Below, in pieces: positions 33,961 to 40,433 of a DNA stretch of 40,433 nt (position 1 is the stretch's first letter; each line of letters starts with the position of its first letter). Source of the DNA: an uncultured Collinsella sp. (lineage in GTDB: Bacteria; Actinomycetota; Coriobacteriia; Coriobacteriales; Coriobacteriaceae); assembly GCA_900541195.1 (NCBI GenBank), contig UQIY01000018.1, positions 1 to 40,433 of the forward strand, in the 5' to 3' direction. Both the position numbers and the translations under genes were made by a program. Under the pieces are notes generated by a model. It searched no databases. It saw only the letters and a list, made by a program, of their open reading frames with translations, and was not told the origin of the DNA.

Positions 33961-34268
33961 GCAATAGCGTTGATGGGGACGAGTAGCCGGCCGTCCGCAT
34001 GCCACAGAGAGCGGGGAGCGCTGAGAACCCGTGCATGCGACCGATGAATATCACCCCGGAGCTGCGGTCCCAACGGACGTGCCGCGCAGGCACGTCTTAG
34101 TAGATATCGCCGAGATGGTCGTCGATACAGGCCAGCCGAGTAACGGATGCGAGCGCGCGAATACGCGGGCGAGGGCATCTAAGCTGGGTGGTTAAGCGAA
34201 GAGCTTTTACGGGCGCACGGCCCGTTTTGTGGCGCTTCGTCCCAGCTTGTAGGGACGGGCGCTTTTTT
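33961..34268 (+). promoter_or_regulatory. Isoleucine T-box riboswitch (transcription attenuation)
   Basis: The ~308-nt leader of ileS. Stem I elements are GATGGGGACGAGTAG (33972-33986) and AGAGAGC (34006-34012), and the specifier is in GAATATCA, with ATC (Ile) at 34050-34052. The T-box core GGGTGGTTAAGCG includes TGGT (34189-34192), which pairs with the ACCA end of uncharged tRNA-Ile. Antiterminator arms are AAGCTGGG (34181-34188) with CCCAGCTT (34241-34248), and AAGCG (34194-34198) with CGCTT (34233-34237). The competing terminator GCGCTTCGTCCC/GGGACGGGCGC (34232-34262) ends in six T residues. Uncharged tRNA-Ile should raise ileS expression. The rest of the 486-bp gap (33826-33960) holds only promoter sequence. 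Confidence 0.92.
34232..34268 (+). terminator. T-box-regulated terminator before ileS
   Basis: GCGCTTCGTCCC pairs with GGGACGGGCGC (one bulge, one wobble), loop AGCTTGTA, followed by TTTTTT. Its 5' arm and loop overlap the antiterminator's 3' arms, so the two are mutually exclusive. Confidence 0.9.
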
Positions 34269-34311
34269 GGTGCCCAACGGGCGTGCGCGCCCACGACATG
34301 AAAGGGGTACC

Positions 34312-37113
34312 GTGGCAAACGAGTACAAGCAGACGATGAATCTGCCGAAGACCGGTTTTCCCATGCGTGCCGGTCTTTCCAAGTCCGAGCCCAAGCGACT
34401 CAAGGACTGGCAGGACAACAAGGTCTACGAGCAGGTTCTGAAGAAGAACGAGGGTCACAAGAAGTTCGTGCTGCACGACGGTCCTCCGTACGCCAACGGC
34501 CCGATCCACATCGGCCACGCCATGAACAAGATCTCCAAGGACATGATCAACCGCTACTGGATGATGCAGGGCTATGAGGTTCCCTATGTCCCCGGTTGGG
34601 ACTGTCACGGCCAGCCGATCGAGCATAAGGTCGAGGAGAAGCTCGGCACCGAGAAGTTCAATCAGACCTCCACGGCCAAGATCCGTGAGCTCTGCAACGA
34701 GTTCGCTGTCGAGAACATCGAGCTGCAGAAGGCCGGCTTCCGTCGTCTGGGCGTGCTTGGCGACTGGGACAACCCCTACCTGACGCTCTATCACCAGCAT
34801 GACGCCGCCGACATCGAGGTCTTTAAGGCCATGTTCGATAAGGGCATGATCTATCGCGGCCACAAACCGGTTCACTGGTGCAAGCACTGCCATACTGCGC
34901 TGGCCGAGGCTGAGATCGAGTACTCCGACGAGACGAGCCCCTCCATCTTTGTTCGCTTTGAGATGACCTCCAAGCCCGCCGGCCTCGAGAGCTTCGACGG
35001 CCCGGTCGACTTTATCATCTGGACGACCACGCCGTGGACCATCCCCTCCGACCAGGCCGTTTCCCTTAAGCCCGGCGCTGCCTATGTCGCCGTTGAGCAC
35101 GAGGGTCGTGCCGAGGTCATGCTCGAGGACCTGGCTCCCAAGTGCTGCGAGGAGTTTGGCTGGGAGTACACCCCGGTTATGGTCGACGGCAAGCCCTACG
35201 TGGTTCCCGCCGAGACCTTCCACCACATCCACTACAAGCAGCCGATCTTTGACGGTGTCGAGGGCGTGGCGCTGCTGGCCGATTACGTCGGTGTCGATGA
35301 CGGTACCGGTATCGTCCACAATTCGCCCGGCCATGGCGTCGACGACTACTTTGCCTGCCTCAAGGAGGGCATCACCGACATCTGCATGCCGGTCGATGAC
35401 GACGGCAAGTTCTATACCGGTGAGGAGTTTGGCACCGGTGGCCCCTTCAGCGGTATGGATACCGATGAGGCCAACCCGCACATCATCGAGTTCCTGCGCG
35501 AGCGCGGCACCCTGGTCCTCGAGAAGAAGATCACGCACAGCTATCCGCACTGCTGGCGCTGCAAGCACCCCGTGCTCTTCCGTGCTACCGACCAGTGGTT
35601 TGTCTCGATGGACAAGACCGGTTTGCGCGAGCAGGCTGGCAAAGAGGTCCGCGAGAACGTCAAGTGGTATCCGGCCCATGCCGCCAACCGCATTGGCGCC
35701 ATGGTCGAGCAGCGTCCCGACTGGTGCATCAGCCGCCAGCGCAACTGGGGCGTGCCTATCCCCAGCTACACCTGCGCCGACTGCGGCGAGAAGGTCATGA
35801 ACGATGCCACGCTCGACGCCGTCATCAAGCTCTTCCACGAGAAGGGCTCCGACGCCTGGTTCACCGACGCTCCCGAGAGCTACCTGGGCGAGGCTTGCGT
35901 TTGCCCCAAGTGCGGCGGCCATCACCTCAAGGCCGATAAGGACATCCTCGACGTGTGGTGGGACTCCGGCGTTTCCTGGAAGGCCGTCTGCGAGTACCGC
36001 CCCGAGCTGGAGTACCCGGCGGACGTGTATCTCGAGGGCTCCGACCAGCATCGTGGTTGGTTCCAGAGCTCGCTGCTCACCTCGGTGGGTGCCAACGGCC
36101 ACGCTCCGTACAAGGCGGTCGTCTCGCAGGGCTTCACGCTCGACGGCCAGGGTCGCAAGATGTCCAAGTCGCTCGGCAACGTCATCGACCCCAATAAGGT
36201 CTGCGACGAGATGGGCGCCGACATCATCCGCCTGTGGGTTGCCTCCGTCGACACCAGTTCCGACGTTTCCATCGACCACGAGATTCTCGCTCGTACGTCC
36301 GATGCCTACCGCCGTTTCCGCAACACGCTGCGCTTCCTGCTTTCCGAGCTCGAGGGCCAGTTTGAGCCCGAGACCGACGGCGTCGCCTTTGCCGATCTGC
36401 TGCCGCTCGACAAGCTCATGGTTGCCCGCCTGACCCAGGTCCAGGCCGAGGTCGACGATGCCTACGCCAGCTACGAGTTCCCGCGCGCCTACCGTGCGCT
36501 TTACGACTTTGTGGTTACCGAGCTCTCCAACGTGTACCTCGACGCCCTGAAGGACCGTCTGTACTGCGAGAAGCCCGGCTCTCTCGAGCGCCGCAGCGCT
36601 CAGACCGTGCTCGCCGAGCTCTTCTCGATGCTCATGCGCGATCTGCAGCCGATCTTGTCCTACACCGTCGACGAGGCCATGGCCTATGCGCCCGCCGGCT
36701 GCGTCGATCACCAGAAGTACGCTGCGCTGCTCGATTGGTACAAGTCGCCTATCACGGTCGACGAGGCCAATGAGTTTGAGGGCGTGCTCGAGGCTTCGCT
36801 CGAGCTCCGTAGCGCCGTGACCAAGGCCCTCGAGGATGCCCGTTCTGCCGGCACCTTCACCAAGAGCCAGCAGGTTCGCGTCAAGGCGGTCGTTCCCGCC
36901 GAGATGTATGCGCTGTTGACCGGCGACAAAGCCGTCGACCTGGCCGAGTTCTACATCGTCTCCGATGTTGAGCTGGCCCAGGGCGAGGAGCTTTCCGTTG
37001 CTATTGAGGCTGCCGAGGGCGAGTGCTGCGACCGTTGCTGGAACTATCGCACCACCGTCGGCGAGTACAACGGCCACGCGCATATCTGCAAGCGCTGCGC
37101 CGACGCTTTGTAG
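34312..37113 (+). CDS. ileS: Isoleucyl-tRNA synthetase
   Basis: 933-residue class I synthetase charging tRNA-Ile. The HIGH motif is in PIHIGHAMNKISKDMI (about residue 65) and KMSKS in QGRKMSKSLGNVIDP (about 616). The CP1 editing domain lies between, with FIIWTTTPWTIPSDQAVSLKP and GVDDGTGIVHNSPGHGVDDY. A C-terminal zinc-binding module shows CCDRCWNY and HICKRCADAL, the bacterial-type (mupirocin-sensitive class) architecture. Start GTG 34312 with AAAGGGG 4 nt upstream; a longer frame back to 34267 runs into the T-box terminator. It is controlled by the T-box leader directly upstream and ends at a 16-bp palindrome. Confidence 0.97.
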   Translation: MANEYKQTMNLPKTGFPMRAGLSKSEPKRLKDWQDNKVYEQVLKKNEGHKKFVLHDGPPYANGPIHIGHAMNKISKDMINRYWMMQGYEVPYVPGWDCHGQPIEHKVEEKLGTEKFNQTSTAKIRELCNEFAVENIELQKAGFRRLGVLGDWDNPYLTLYHQHDAADIEVFKAMFDKGMIYRGHKPVHWCKHCHTALAEAEIEYSDETSPSIFVRFEMTSKPAGLESFDGPVDFIIWTTTPWTIPSDQAVSLKPGAAYVAVEHEGRAEVMLEDLAPKCCEEFGWEYTPVMVDGKPYVVPAETFHHIHYKQPIFDGVEGVALLADYVGVDDGTGIVHNSPGHGVDDYFACLKEGITDICMPVDDDGKFYTGEEFGTGGPFSGMDTDEANPHIIEFLRERGTLVLEKKITHSYPHCWRCKHPVLFRATDQWFVSMDKTGLREQAGKEVRENVKWYPAHAANRIGAMVEQRPDWCISRQRNWGVPIPSYTCADCGEKVMNDATLDAVIKLFHEKGSDAWFTDAPESYLGEACVCPKCGGHHLKADKDILDVWWDSGVSWKAVCEYRPELEYPADVYLEGSDQHRGWFQSSLLTSVGANGHAPYKAVVSQGFTLDGQGRKMSKSLGNVIDPNKVCDEMGADIIRLWVASVDTSSDVSIDHEILARTSDAYRRFRNTLRFLLSELEGQFEPETDGVAFADLLPLDKLMVARLTQVQAEVDDAYASYEFPRAYRALYDFVVTELSNVYLDALKDRLYCEKPGSLERRSAQTVLAELFSMLMRDLQPILSYTVDEAMAYAPAGCVDHQKYAALLDWYKSPITVDEANEFEGVLEASLELRSAVTKALEDARSAGTFTKSQQVRVKAVVPAEMYALLTGDKAVDLAEFYIVSDVELAQGEELSVAIEAAEGECCDRCWNYRTTVGEYNGHAHICKRCADAL

Positions 37114-37144
37114 GTTACGGCGTTCGTAGAACGCCGTAACCTAC
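37110..37144 (+). terminator. 16-bp perfect hairpin overlapping the ileS stop codon
   Basis: GTAGGTTACGGCGTTC (37110-37125) and its exact complement (37129-37144) around a GTA loop. The ileS TAG stop is inside the 5' arm. There is no T run, so a role in 3'-end stabilisation is as likely as termination. Confidence 0.65.
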
Positions 37145-37188
37145 CGACGCTGCGCGGGCCGCATTTGGACAATCTGACGTTCAATTTC

Positions 37189-37218
37189 AAGGGCGCGACC
37201 GAAAGGTCAGCGCCCTTT
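37189..37218 (+). terminator. Rho-independent terminator between ileS and lspA
   Basis: AAGGGCGCGACC pairs with GGTC-A-GCGCCCTT (one bulged A) closed by a GAAA tetraloop, followed by a short T run. The rest of the gap to 37379 holds the lspA promoter region, with a possible -10 TATGAT at 37323-37328. Confidence 0.75.
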
Positions 37219-37379
37219 CATTTCACGTCACCTTGTCTCAAATGCGACCTGCTCGCTCATTTATGCTCTACCTGCGGTGTTTCCGTTCTTGGGAGATTTG
37301 TCGCTTCTTGCTTGCGTCAATGTATGATTATCTACTGCGTTAAACGGAATTCGATTGTTCTTGAGGGTAGGGGATTTCT

Positions 37380-37979
37380 TTGGGTCGTGGTGCGGATATG
37401 ACGCCGCCTTTGCGTTGGCGGTTGGGTGTTGCTGGTGGGGTGGCGCTCGTTGTGCTTCTTGTTGACCAGCTGACCAAGCTTGCGGTTCGTGCCGTGGGCG
37501 ATGCCCTGCATATGACCGTTATCCCCGGCGTGATCGATTTTCTGTTTGTCCGCAATATCGGAGCCGCCTTTAGTATGGGCGAGGGGCATGGCGTTGCTTT
37601 CGCCGTGCTGGCGCTTGCAGTTATCGTCGCCATTGCCGTGTACCTGGTTCGCGCGTCTCAGCTCGCTCGCCTAGAGGTCGTGGGCATGGCCATGGTTGCG
37701 GGCGGCGCCATCGGCAACGCGATCGATCGTCTTGTCTTTGGCTTCGTGACCGATTTTATCGCCACCACGTTCATCGACTTTCCCGTCTTTAACGTGGCTG
37801 ATATCGGCATTACGGTCGGTGTTGTGCTGGCGCTTATCGGTTACATGTTCTTGAGCCCCGCCGCTCGCGAGGTCGATGCGACCGCTGAGCTCAACGCCCG
37901 TGACGAGGCCCGCGCCAAACGCAAAGCCAAACAGCGTGGGGAGCGTGCCCGCAAGATTCGCGAAAGGAATGAGCGCTAA
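37380..37979 (+). CDS. lspA: Lipoprotein signal peptidase (signal peptidase II)
   Basis: 199-residue inner-membrane aspartyl protease that cleaves prolipoprotein signal peptides. Four hydrophobic helices are visible: VAGGVALVVLLVDQLTKL, VAFAVLALAVIVAIAVYLV, VVGMAMVAGGAIGNAIDRL and ITVGVVLALIGYMFL. The catalytic Asp residues sit in GGAIGNAIDR and FNVADIGI. An NIGAAFSMG block is also typical. The tail after the last helix (about 35 residues) is very basic (RDEARAKRKAKQRGERARKIRERNER) and longer than usual. TTG 37380 has GGGGA 5 nt upstream; ATG 37398 is an alternative with a weaker site. It is translationally coupled to the next gene (TAATG). Confidence 0.93.
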   Translation: MGRGADMTPPLRWRLGVAGGVALVVLLVDQLTKLAVRAVGDALHMTVIPGVIDFLFVRNIGAAFSMGEGHGVAFAVLALAVIVAIAVYLVRASQLARLEVVGMAMVAGGAIGNAIDRLVFGFVTDFIATTFIDFPVFNVADIGITVGVVLALIGYMFLSPAAREVDATAELNARDEARAKRKAKQRGERARKIRERNER

Positions 37980-38992
37980 TGGCCGACATCCATATTCTTG
38001 TTGCCGACGATTGCGCTGGTCAGCGTCTCGACGCTTATCTGGGCGCCAACGATGGCTGTCCCACGCGTTCTGCCTGCGCACATCTGATCGAGGGCGGCGC
38101 CGTTGCCGTCAACGGCGAGACCTACCTATCAAAAAAGTATGCCGTTCGTGCCGGCGACCGTATCTCGGTTGACCTGCCCGAGCCGCACGACCCCACCGAT
38201 GTGATTCCCGAAGCCATTCCCCTCGATATCCGTTACGAGGACGACTACCTTATCGTGCTCTCAAAGCAGCGCGGCCTGGTGTGCCATCCCGCCCATGGCC
38301 ACGAGAGCGGCACCCTTGCGAACGCCCTGGTCTACCACTGCGGCATCGACCATCTGGGTACCGTGCAGGGTGAGGACCGCCCCGGCATCGTGCATCGCCT
38401 GGATCGCGATACCTCGGGCCTTATGCTCGCGGCAAAAGACGACGACACCCAGCGCGCGCTTCAAAATCTCATCCGCACGCGCACGCTCGACCGTCGCTAT
38501 ATCACGCTCGTTCACGGTCACATCGCCATGGACGAGGGCACTATCAACACTGGTATTGCCCGATCGACGCGCGACCGCGTGAAGATGGCGGTTTCCGATG
38601 ACCCCTTTGCGCGCCAGGCCATCACGACTTTCAAGGTGCTCGAGCGCTTTGATTCCACGCGCTTTGACGACGGCTATACGCTCGTCGAGTGCCATCTGTT
38701 TACCGGTCGCACGCATCAGATTCGTGTGCATATGCGCCATATCAACCATGCCTGCGTGGGCGACCCGCTCTACGGTAAGTGCGATGCGCGTGCCGATCAG
38801 GGTCTGACCAGGCAGTTCCTTCATTCCTGGCGCGTGGCGTTCGACCATCCCGTGACGGGCGAGCGCATCGAGTGCCGCGATGAGCTGCCGTGGGACCTTG
38901 CCGCGGTTCTGGATGACCTTGCCCCGCGCTCGCTTGGCCGCACCGCTGCCGGTGACGAAATCGTTCCGCAGCTCGGTCTGCTCGAAGCCTAG
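37979..38992 (+). CDS. RluD/RluA-family 23S rRNA pseudouridine synthase
   Basis: 337-residue pseudouridine synthase. An N-terminal S4 RNA-binding domain (AGQRLDAYLGANDGCPTRSACAHLIEGGAVAVNG) is followed by the RluA-type catalytic domain with IVHRLDRDTSGLMLAAK (catalytic Asp in HRLDRDTSG, about residue 141). LVECHLFTGRTHQIRVHMRHINHACVGDPLYG is the family's second block. The S4 domain and size fit RluD, which modifies helix 69 of 23S rRNA, but the exact target is inferred. It overlaps lspA by one base; lspA-rluD pairing is widely conserved. The C-terminal ~25 residues are variable. Confidence 0.92.
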   Translation: MADIHILVADDCAGQRLDAYLGANDGCPTRSACAHLIEGGAVAVNGETYLSKKYAVRAGDRISVDLPEPHDPTDVIPEAIPLDIRYEDDYLIVLSKQRGLVCHPAHGHESGTLANALVYHCGIDHLGTVQGEDRPGIVHRLDRDTSGLMLAAKDDDTQRALQNLIRTRTLDRRYITLVHGHIAMDEGTINTGIARSTRDRVKMAVSDDPFARQAITTFKVLERFDSTRFDDGYTLVECHLFTGRTHQIRVHMRHINHACVGDPLYGKCDARADQGLTRQFLHSWRVAFDHPVTGERIECRDELPWDLAAVLDDLAPRSLGRTAAGDEIVPQLGLLEA

Positions 38993-39010
38993 CCGGTATT
39001 AGGTGGTTTC

Positions 39011-39039
39011 TTGAACTCGGTAAGCCTGCGGTAAGATAT
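39011..39039 (+). promoter_or_regulatory. Candidate promoter of the GT2 gene
   Basis: TTGAAC (39011-39016) and TAAGAT (39032-39037) or AGATAT (39034-39039), at spacing 15-17, in the 82-bp gap before the glycosyltransferase. TGCGG precedes the -10. Confidence 0.4.
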
Positions 39040-39074
39040 ACGTTTGTTTACGTAATGCGTTCTCGGGAGCCTGC

Positions 39075-40370
39075 ATGCTCGCCTTTTTACAAACCAACAC
39101 ACCCATCGTGATCTTCAACCAGATTGTCGTCACGCTGCTCACGGTCTGCTTTCTGTACCAGGTGGTCTTCTTTGTCATCGGTGCTCTTCGTGGCGAGGTC
39201 GCGCCTCCCAAGGCCAAAAAACTCCACCGCTATGCGTTCTTTATCGCGGCGCATAACGAGGAAGCCGTGATCGCCAACCTCGTACGCTCCATCAAGGATC
39301 AGGACTATCCGTCCGAGCTTATCGAGGTCTTCGTCGTCGCCGACGCCTGCACCGACAACACGGCGCAGCTTGCGCGCGAGGCCGGTGCCATTGTTTACGA
39401 GCGCAATGATCTGGCCCGTAAGGGCAAGAGCTGGGTCATGGACTTTGGTTTCGACCGTATCCTTAACGAGTATCCCGACACGTTTGAGGGCTACTTCATC
39501 TTCGATGCCGACAACGTTATCTCCCGCGATTACGTGTCTAAGATGAACGATGCCTTTGACCAGGGTTTCCATGTGGTCACGAGCTATCGCAACTCCAAGA
39601 ACTTCGGCAGCTCGTGGGTCTCGGCAGCTAATGCCACCTGGTATCTGCGTGAGGCACGCTTTCTCAACAACGCGCGTAATATCTGCAAGACGTCTTGCGC
39701 CGTCTCGGGTTCGGGCTATCTCATTTCTGCCAGCGTGATCGAAGGCATGCACGGCTGGCAGTTCCACACGCTGACTGAGGACATTCAGTTCACCACGTTC
39801 TGCGCCATCCATGGCATTCGCATCGGTTATGCACCGGCGGAGTTCTTTGACGAGCAGCCCGTGACGTTTAAGGCGTCCTGGATACAGCGCATGCGTTGGA
39901 CTAAGGGCTTTTACCAGGTATTCTTTACCTATGGTAAGCACTTGGTCAAGTCGACCTTCCGCTATCATCGCTTTGCCGCCTACGACATGTTTATGACCAT
40001 CGCTCCGGGCATGCTGCTGTCCCTGATCTCTATGCTCGCCAACGTGACCTTCCTCGTCGTGGGCGGTCTTTCGCACGGCTTTTTGGCCACCGAGGTCGAG
40101 ATGCAGGCGTGCGCCGCCTCGCTCATCATGACCTTCGCGATGATGTACCAGACCTTCTTTATCCTGGCGCTACTCACGACCATCTTCGAGTACAAGCATA
40201 TTCACTGTGCGCAAAAGTGGCGTTTGGTGACCAACCTGTTTACCTTCCCGATCTTTATGTTCAGCTATATCCCCATCACGGTGGCTGCTCTGTTCCTAAA
40301 GGTCGACTGGGTCCCGACGCAGCACGCCGTCAACGTTACCCTCGATGAGGTCATGCAAGGCGTCAAATAA
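39075..40370 (+). CDS. Membrane GT2 glycosyltransferase (processive type)
   Basis: 431-residue family 2 glycosyltransferase. One N-terminal transmembrane helix (IVIFNQIVVTLLTVCFLYQVVFF, about 11-33) precedes the cytosolic GT-A domain. That has AFFIAAHNEEAVIANLV, VVADACTDNTAQLA, FDADN (the D-x-D metal site, about residue 144), TEDIQF (TED acceptor motif, about 234) and QRMRW (Q-x-x-R-W, about 271). Three or so membrane helices follow. The D,D,D,QxxRW set and topology resemble PgaC, hyaluronan or cellulose synthases and related polysaccharide enzymes. The sugar and product are unknown. GGGAG lies 5 nt before the ATG. No partner synthesis genes are visible before the contig ends. Confidence 0.88.
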   Translation: MLAFLQTNTPIVIFNQIVVTLLTVCFLYQVVFFVIGALRGEVAPPKAKKLHRYAFFIAAHNEEAVIANLVRSIKDQDYPSELIEVFVVADACTDNTAQLAREAGAIVYERNDLARKGKSWVMDFGFDRILNEYPDTFEGYFIFDADNVISRDYVSKMNDAFDQGFHVVTSYRNSKNFGSSWVSAANATWYLREARFLNNARNICKTSCAVSGSGYLISASVIEGMHGWQFHTLTEDIQFTTFCAIHGIRIGYAPAEFFDEQPVTFKASWIQRMRWTKGFYQVFFTYGKHLVKSTFRYHRFAAYDMFMTIAPGMLLSLISMLANVTFLVVGGLSHGFLATEVEMQACAASLIMTFAMMYQTFFILALLTTIFEYKHIHCAQKWRLVTNLFTFPIFMFSYIPITVAALFLKVDWVPTQHAVNVTLDEVMQGVK

Positions 40371-40378
40371 CCACCACC

Positions 40379-40400
40379 AAAACCACCACAAAGGGGACAG
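40379..40400. repeat. Half-copy of the 32693-32733 palindrome
   Basis: 22 bases (AAAACCACCAC...GGGGACAG) identical to the reverse complement of 32712-32733. The second arm of the palindrome is missing: sequence after 40400 diverges into the putative IS end. Confidence 0.85.
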
Positions 40401-40433
40401 TGAACTGCCTCCCATTTCTTGGACATCGGGAAA
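40401..40433. mobile_element. Probable IS3-family terminal inverted repeat at contig end
   Basis: TGAACTGCCTCCCATTTCTT, followed by GGACA, has the TGNACTG...GGACA form of IS3-family (IS150-type) element ends as I recall them. No transposase is visible because the contig stops here. It begins exactly where the palindromic repeat copy breaks off. Confidence 0.6.

Noticed and set aside
34207..37083. 958-codon open frame on the minus strand antisense to ileS
   Set aside because: It mirrors ileS exactly. The codon bias avoids TTA, CTA and TCA on the + strand, so antisense stops are rare. The peptide is Val/Gly/Leu/His-rich low complexity with no recognisable domain and no ribosome site.
37165..37401. 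78-codon + frame between ileS and lspA
   Set aside because: It spans the terminator hairpin and enters lspA out of frame; no ribosome site or family resemblance.

Overview
This window reads as one 40.4-kb assembly contig from a high-GC Gram-positive bacterium of the Coriobacteriia, most likely a Collinsella or close relative. That placement is inferred from codon usage strongly biased to G/C third positions, low-GC-style neighbours (FakA/Asp23, T-box-controlled ileS, a Bacillus-type ThyA) mixed with actinobacterial ones (a SepIVA-like coiled-coil gene beside DUF177), and GGGGAC-bearing intergenic palindromes. No 16S or database search was available. Bases 1-21 are Nextera/Tn5 adapter, not genome. 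The last 33 bases look like the terminal inverted repeat of an IS3-type element, which would explain why the assembly stops there.

Layout. 23-9369: a tightly packed, mostly overlapping + strand run infB(partial)-rbfA-nrnA-truB-ribF-dnaG-rpoD, in which the ribosome-maturation operon runs straight into the primase/sigma-factor operon. 9383-9644: terminator, tRNA-Asn(GTT), terminator. 9803-24675: asp23-like, fakA, recG, rsmD, coaD, a SepIVA-like coiled-coil gene, DUF177, rpmF, plsX, acpP, rnc, smc, ftsY, ffh. This is a long growth cluster joining fatty-acid activation and acyl-phosphate/ACP chemistry, CoA synthesis, rRNA modification and processing, chromosome condensation and signal-recognition-particle targeting. 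It has internal promoters and at least one internal terminator.

24676-28127: a minus-strand gene fusing a DUF134 helix-turn-helix to a NifX/NifB-type cofactor-binding domain with a Cys/His-rich tail. It is divergent from thyA-folA and a SpoU-type RNA methyltransferase. The divergent region holds a promoter bracketed by two near-identical palindromes, and the fusion gene carries a near-perfect internal Shine-Dalgarno that could yield the metal domain alone. I regard this as the most interesting locus. 28253-33825: a MATE transporter, cobO (minus), ftsH, a DUF523 gene and an iron-type alcohol dehydrogenase (minus), with large perfect palindromes at both convergent junctions.

33961-40370: an isoleucine T-box leader with a well-formed terminator/antiterminator pair, ileS, two hairpins, lspA, an RluD-type pseudouridine synthase and a membrane GT2 glycosyltransferase.

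Almost everything is core metabolism and information processing. I see no CRISPR array, no rRNA and no prophage; the only mobile-element sequence is the probable IS end at the right edge. The very long antisense ORFs (up to 958 codons) are shadows of the GC-biased codon usage.
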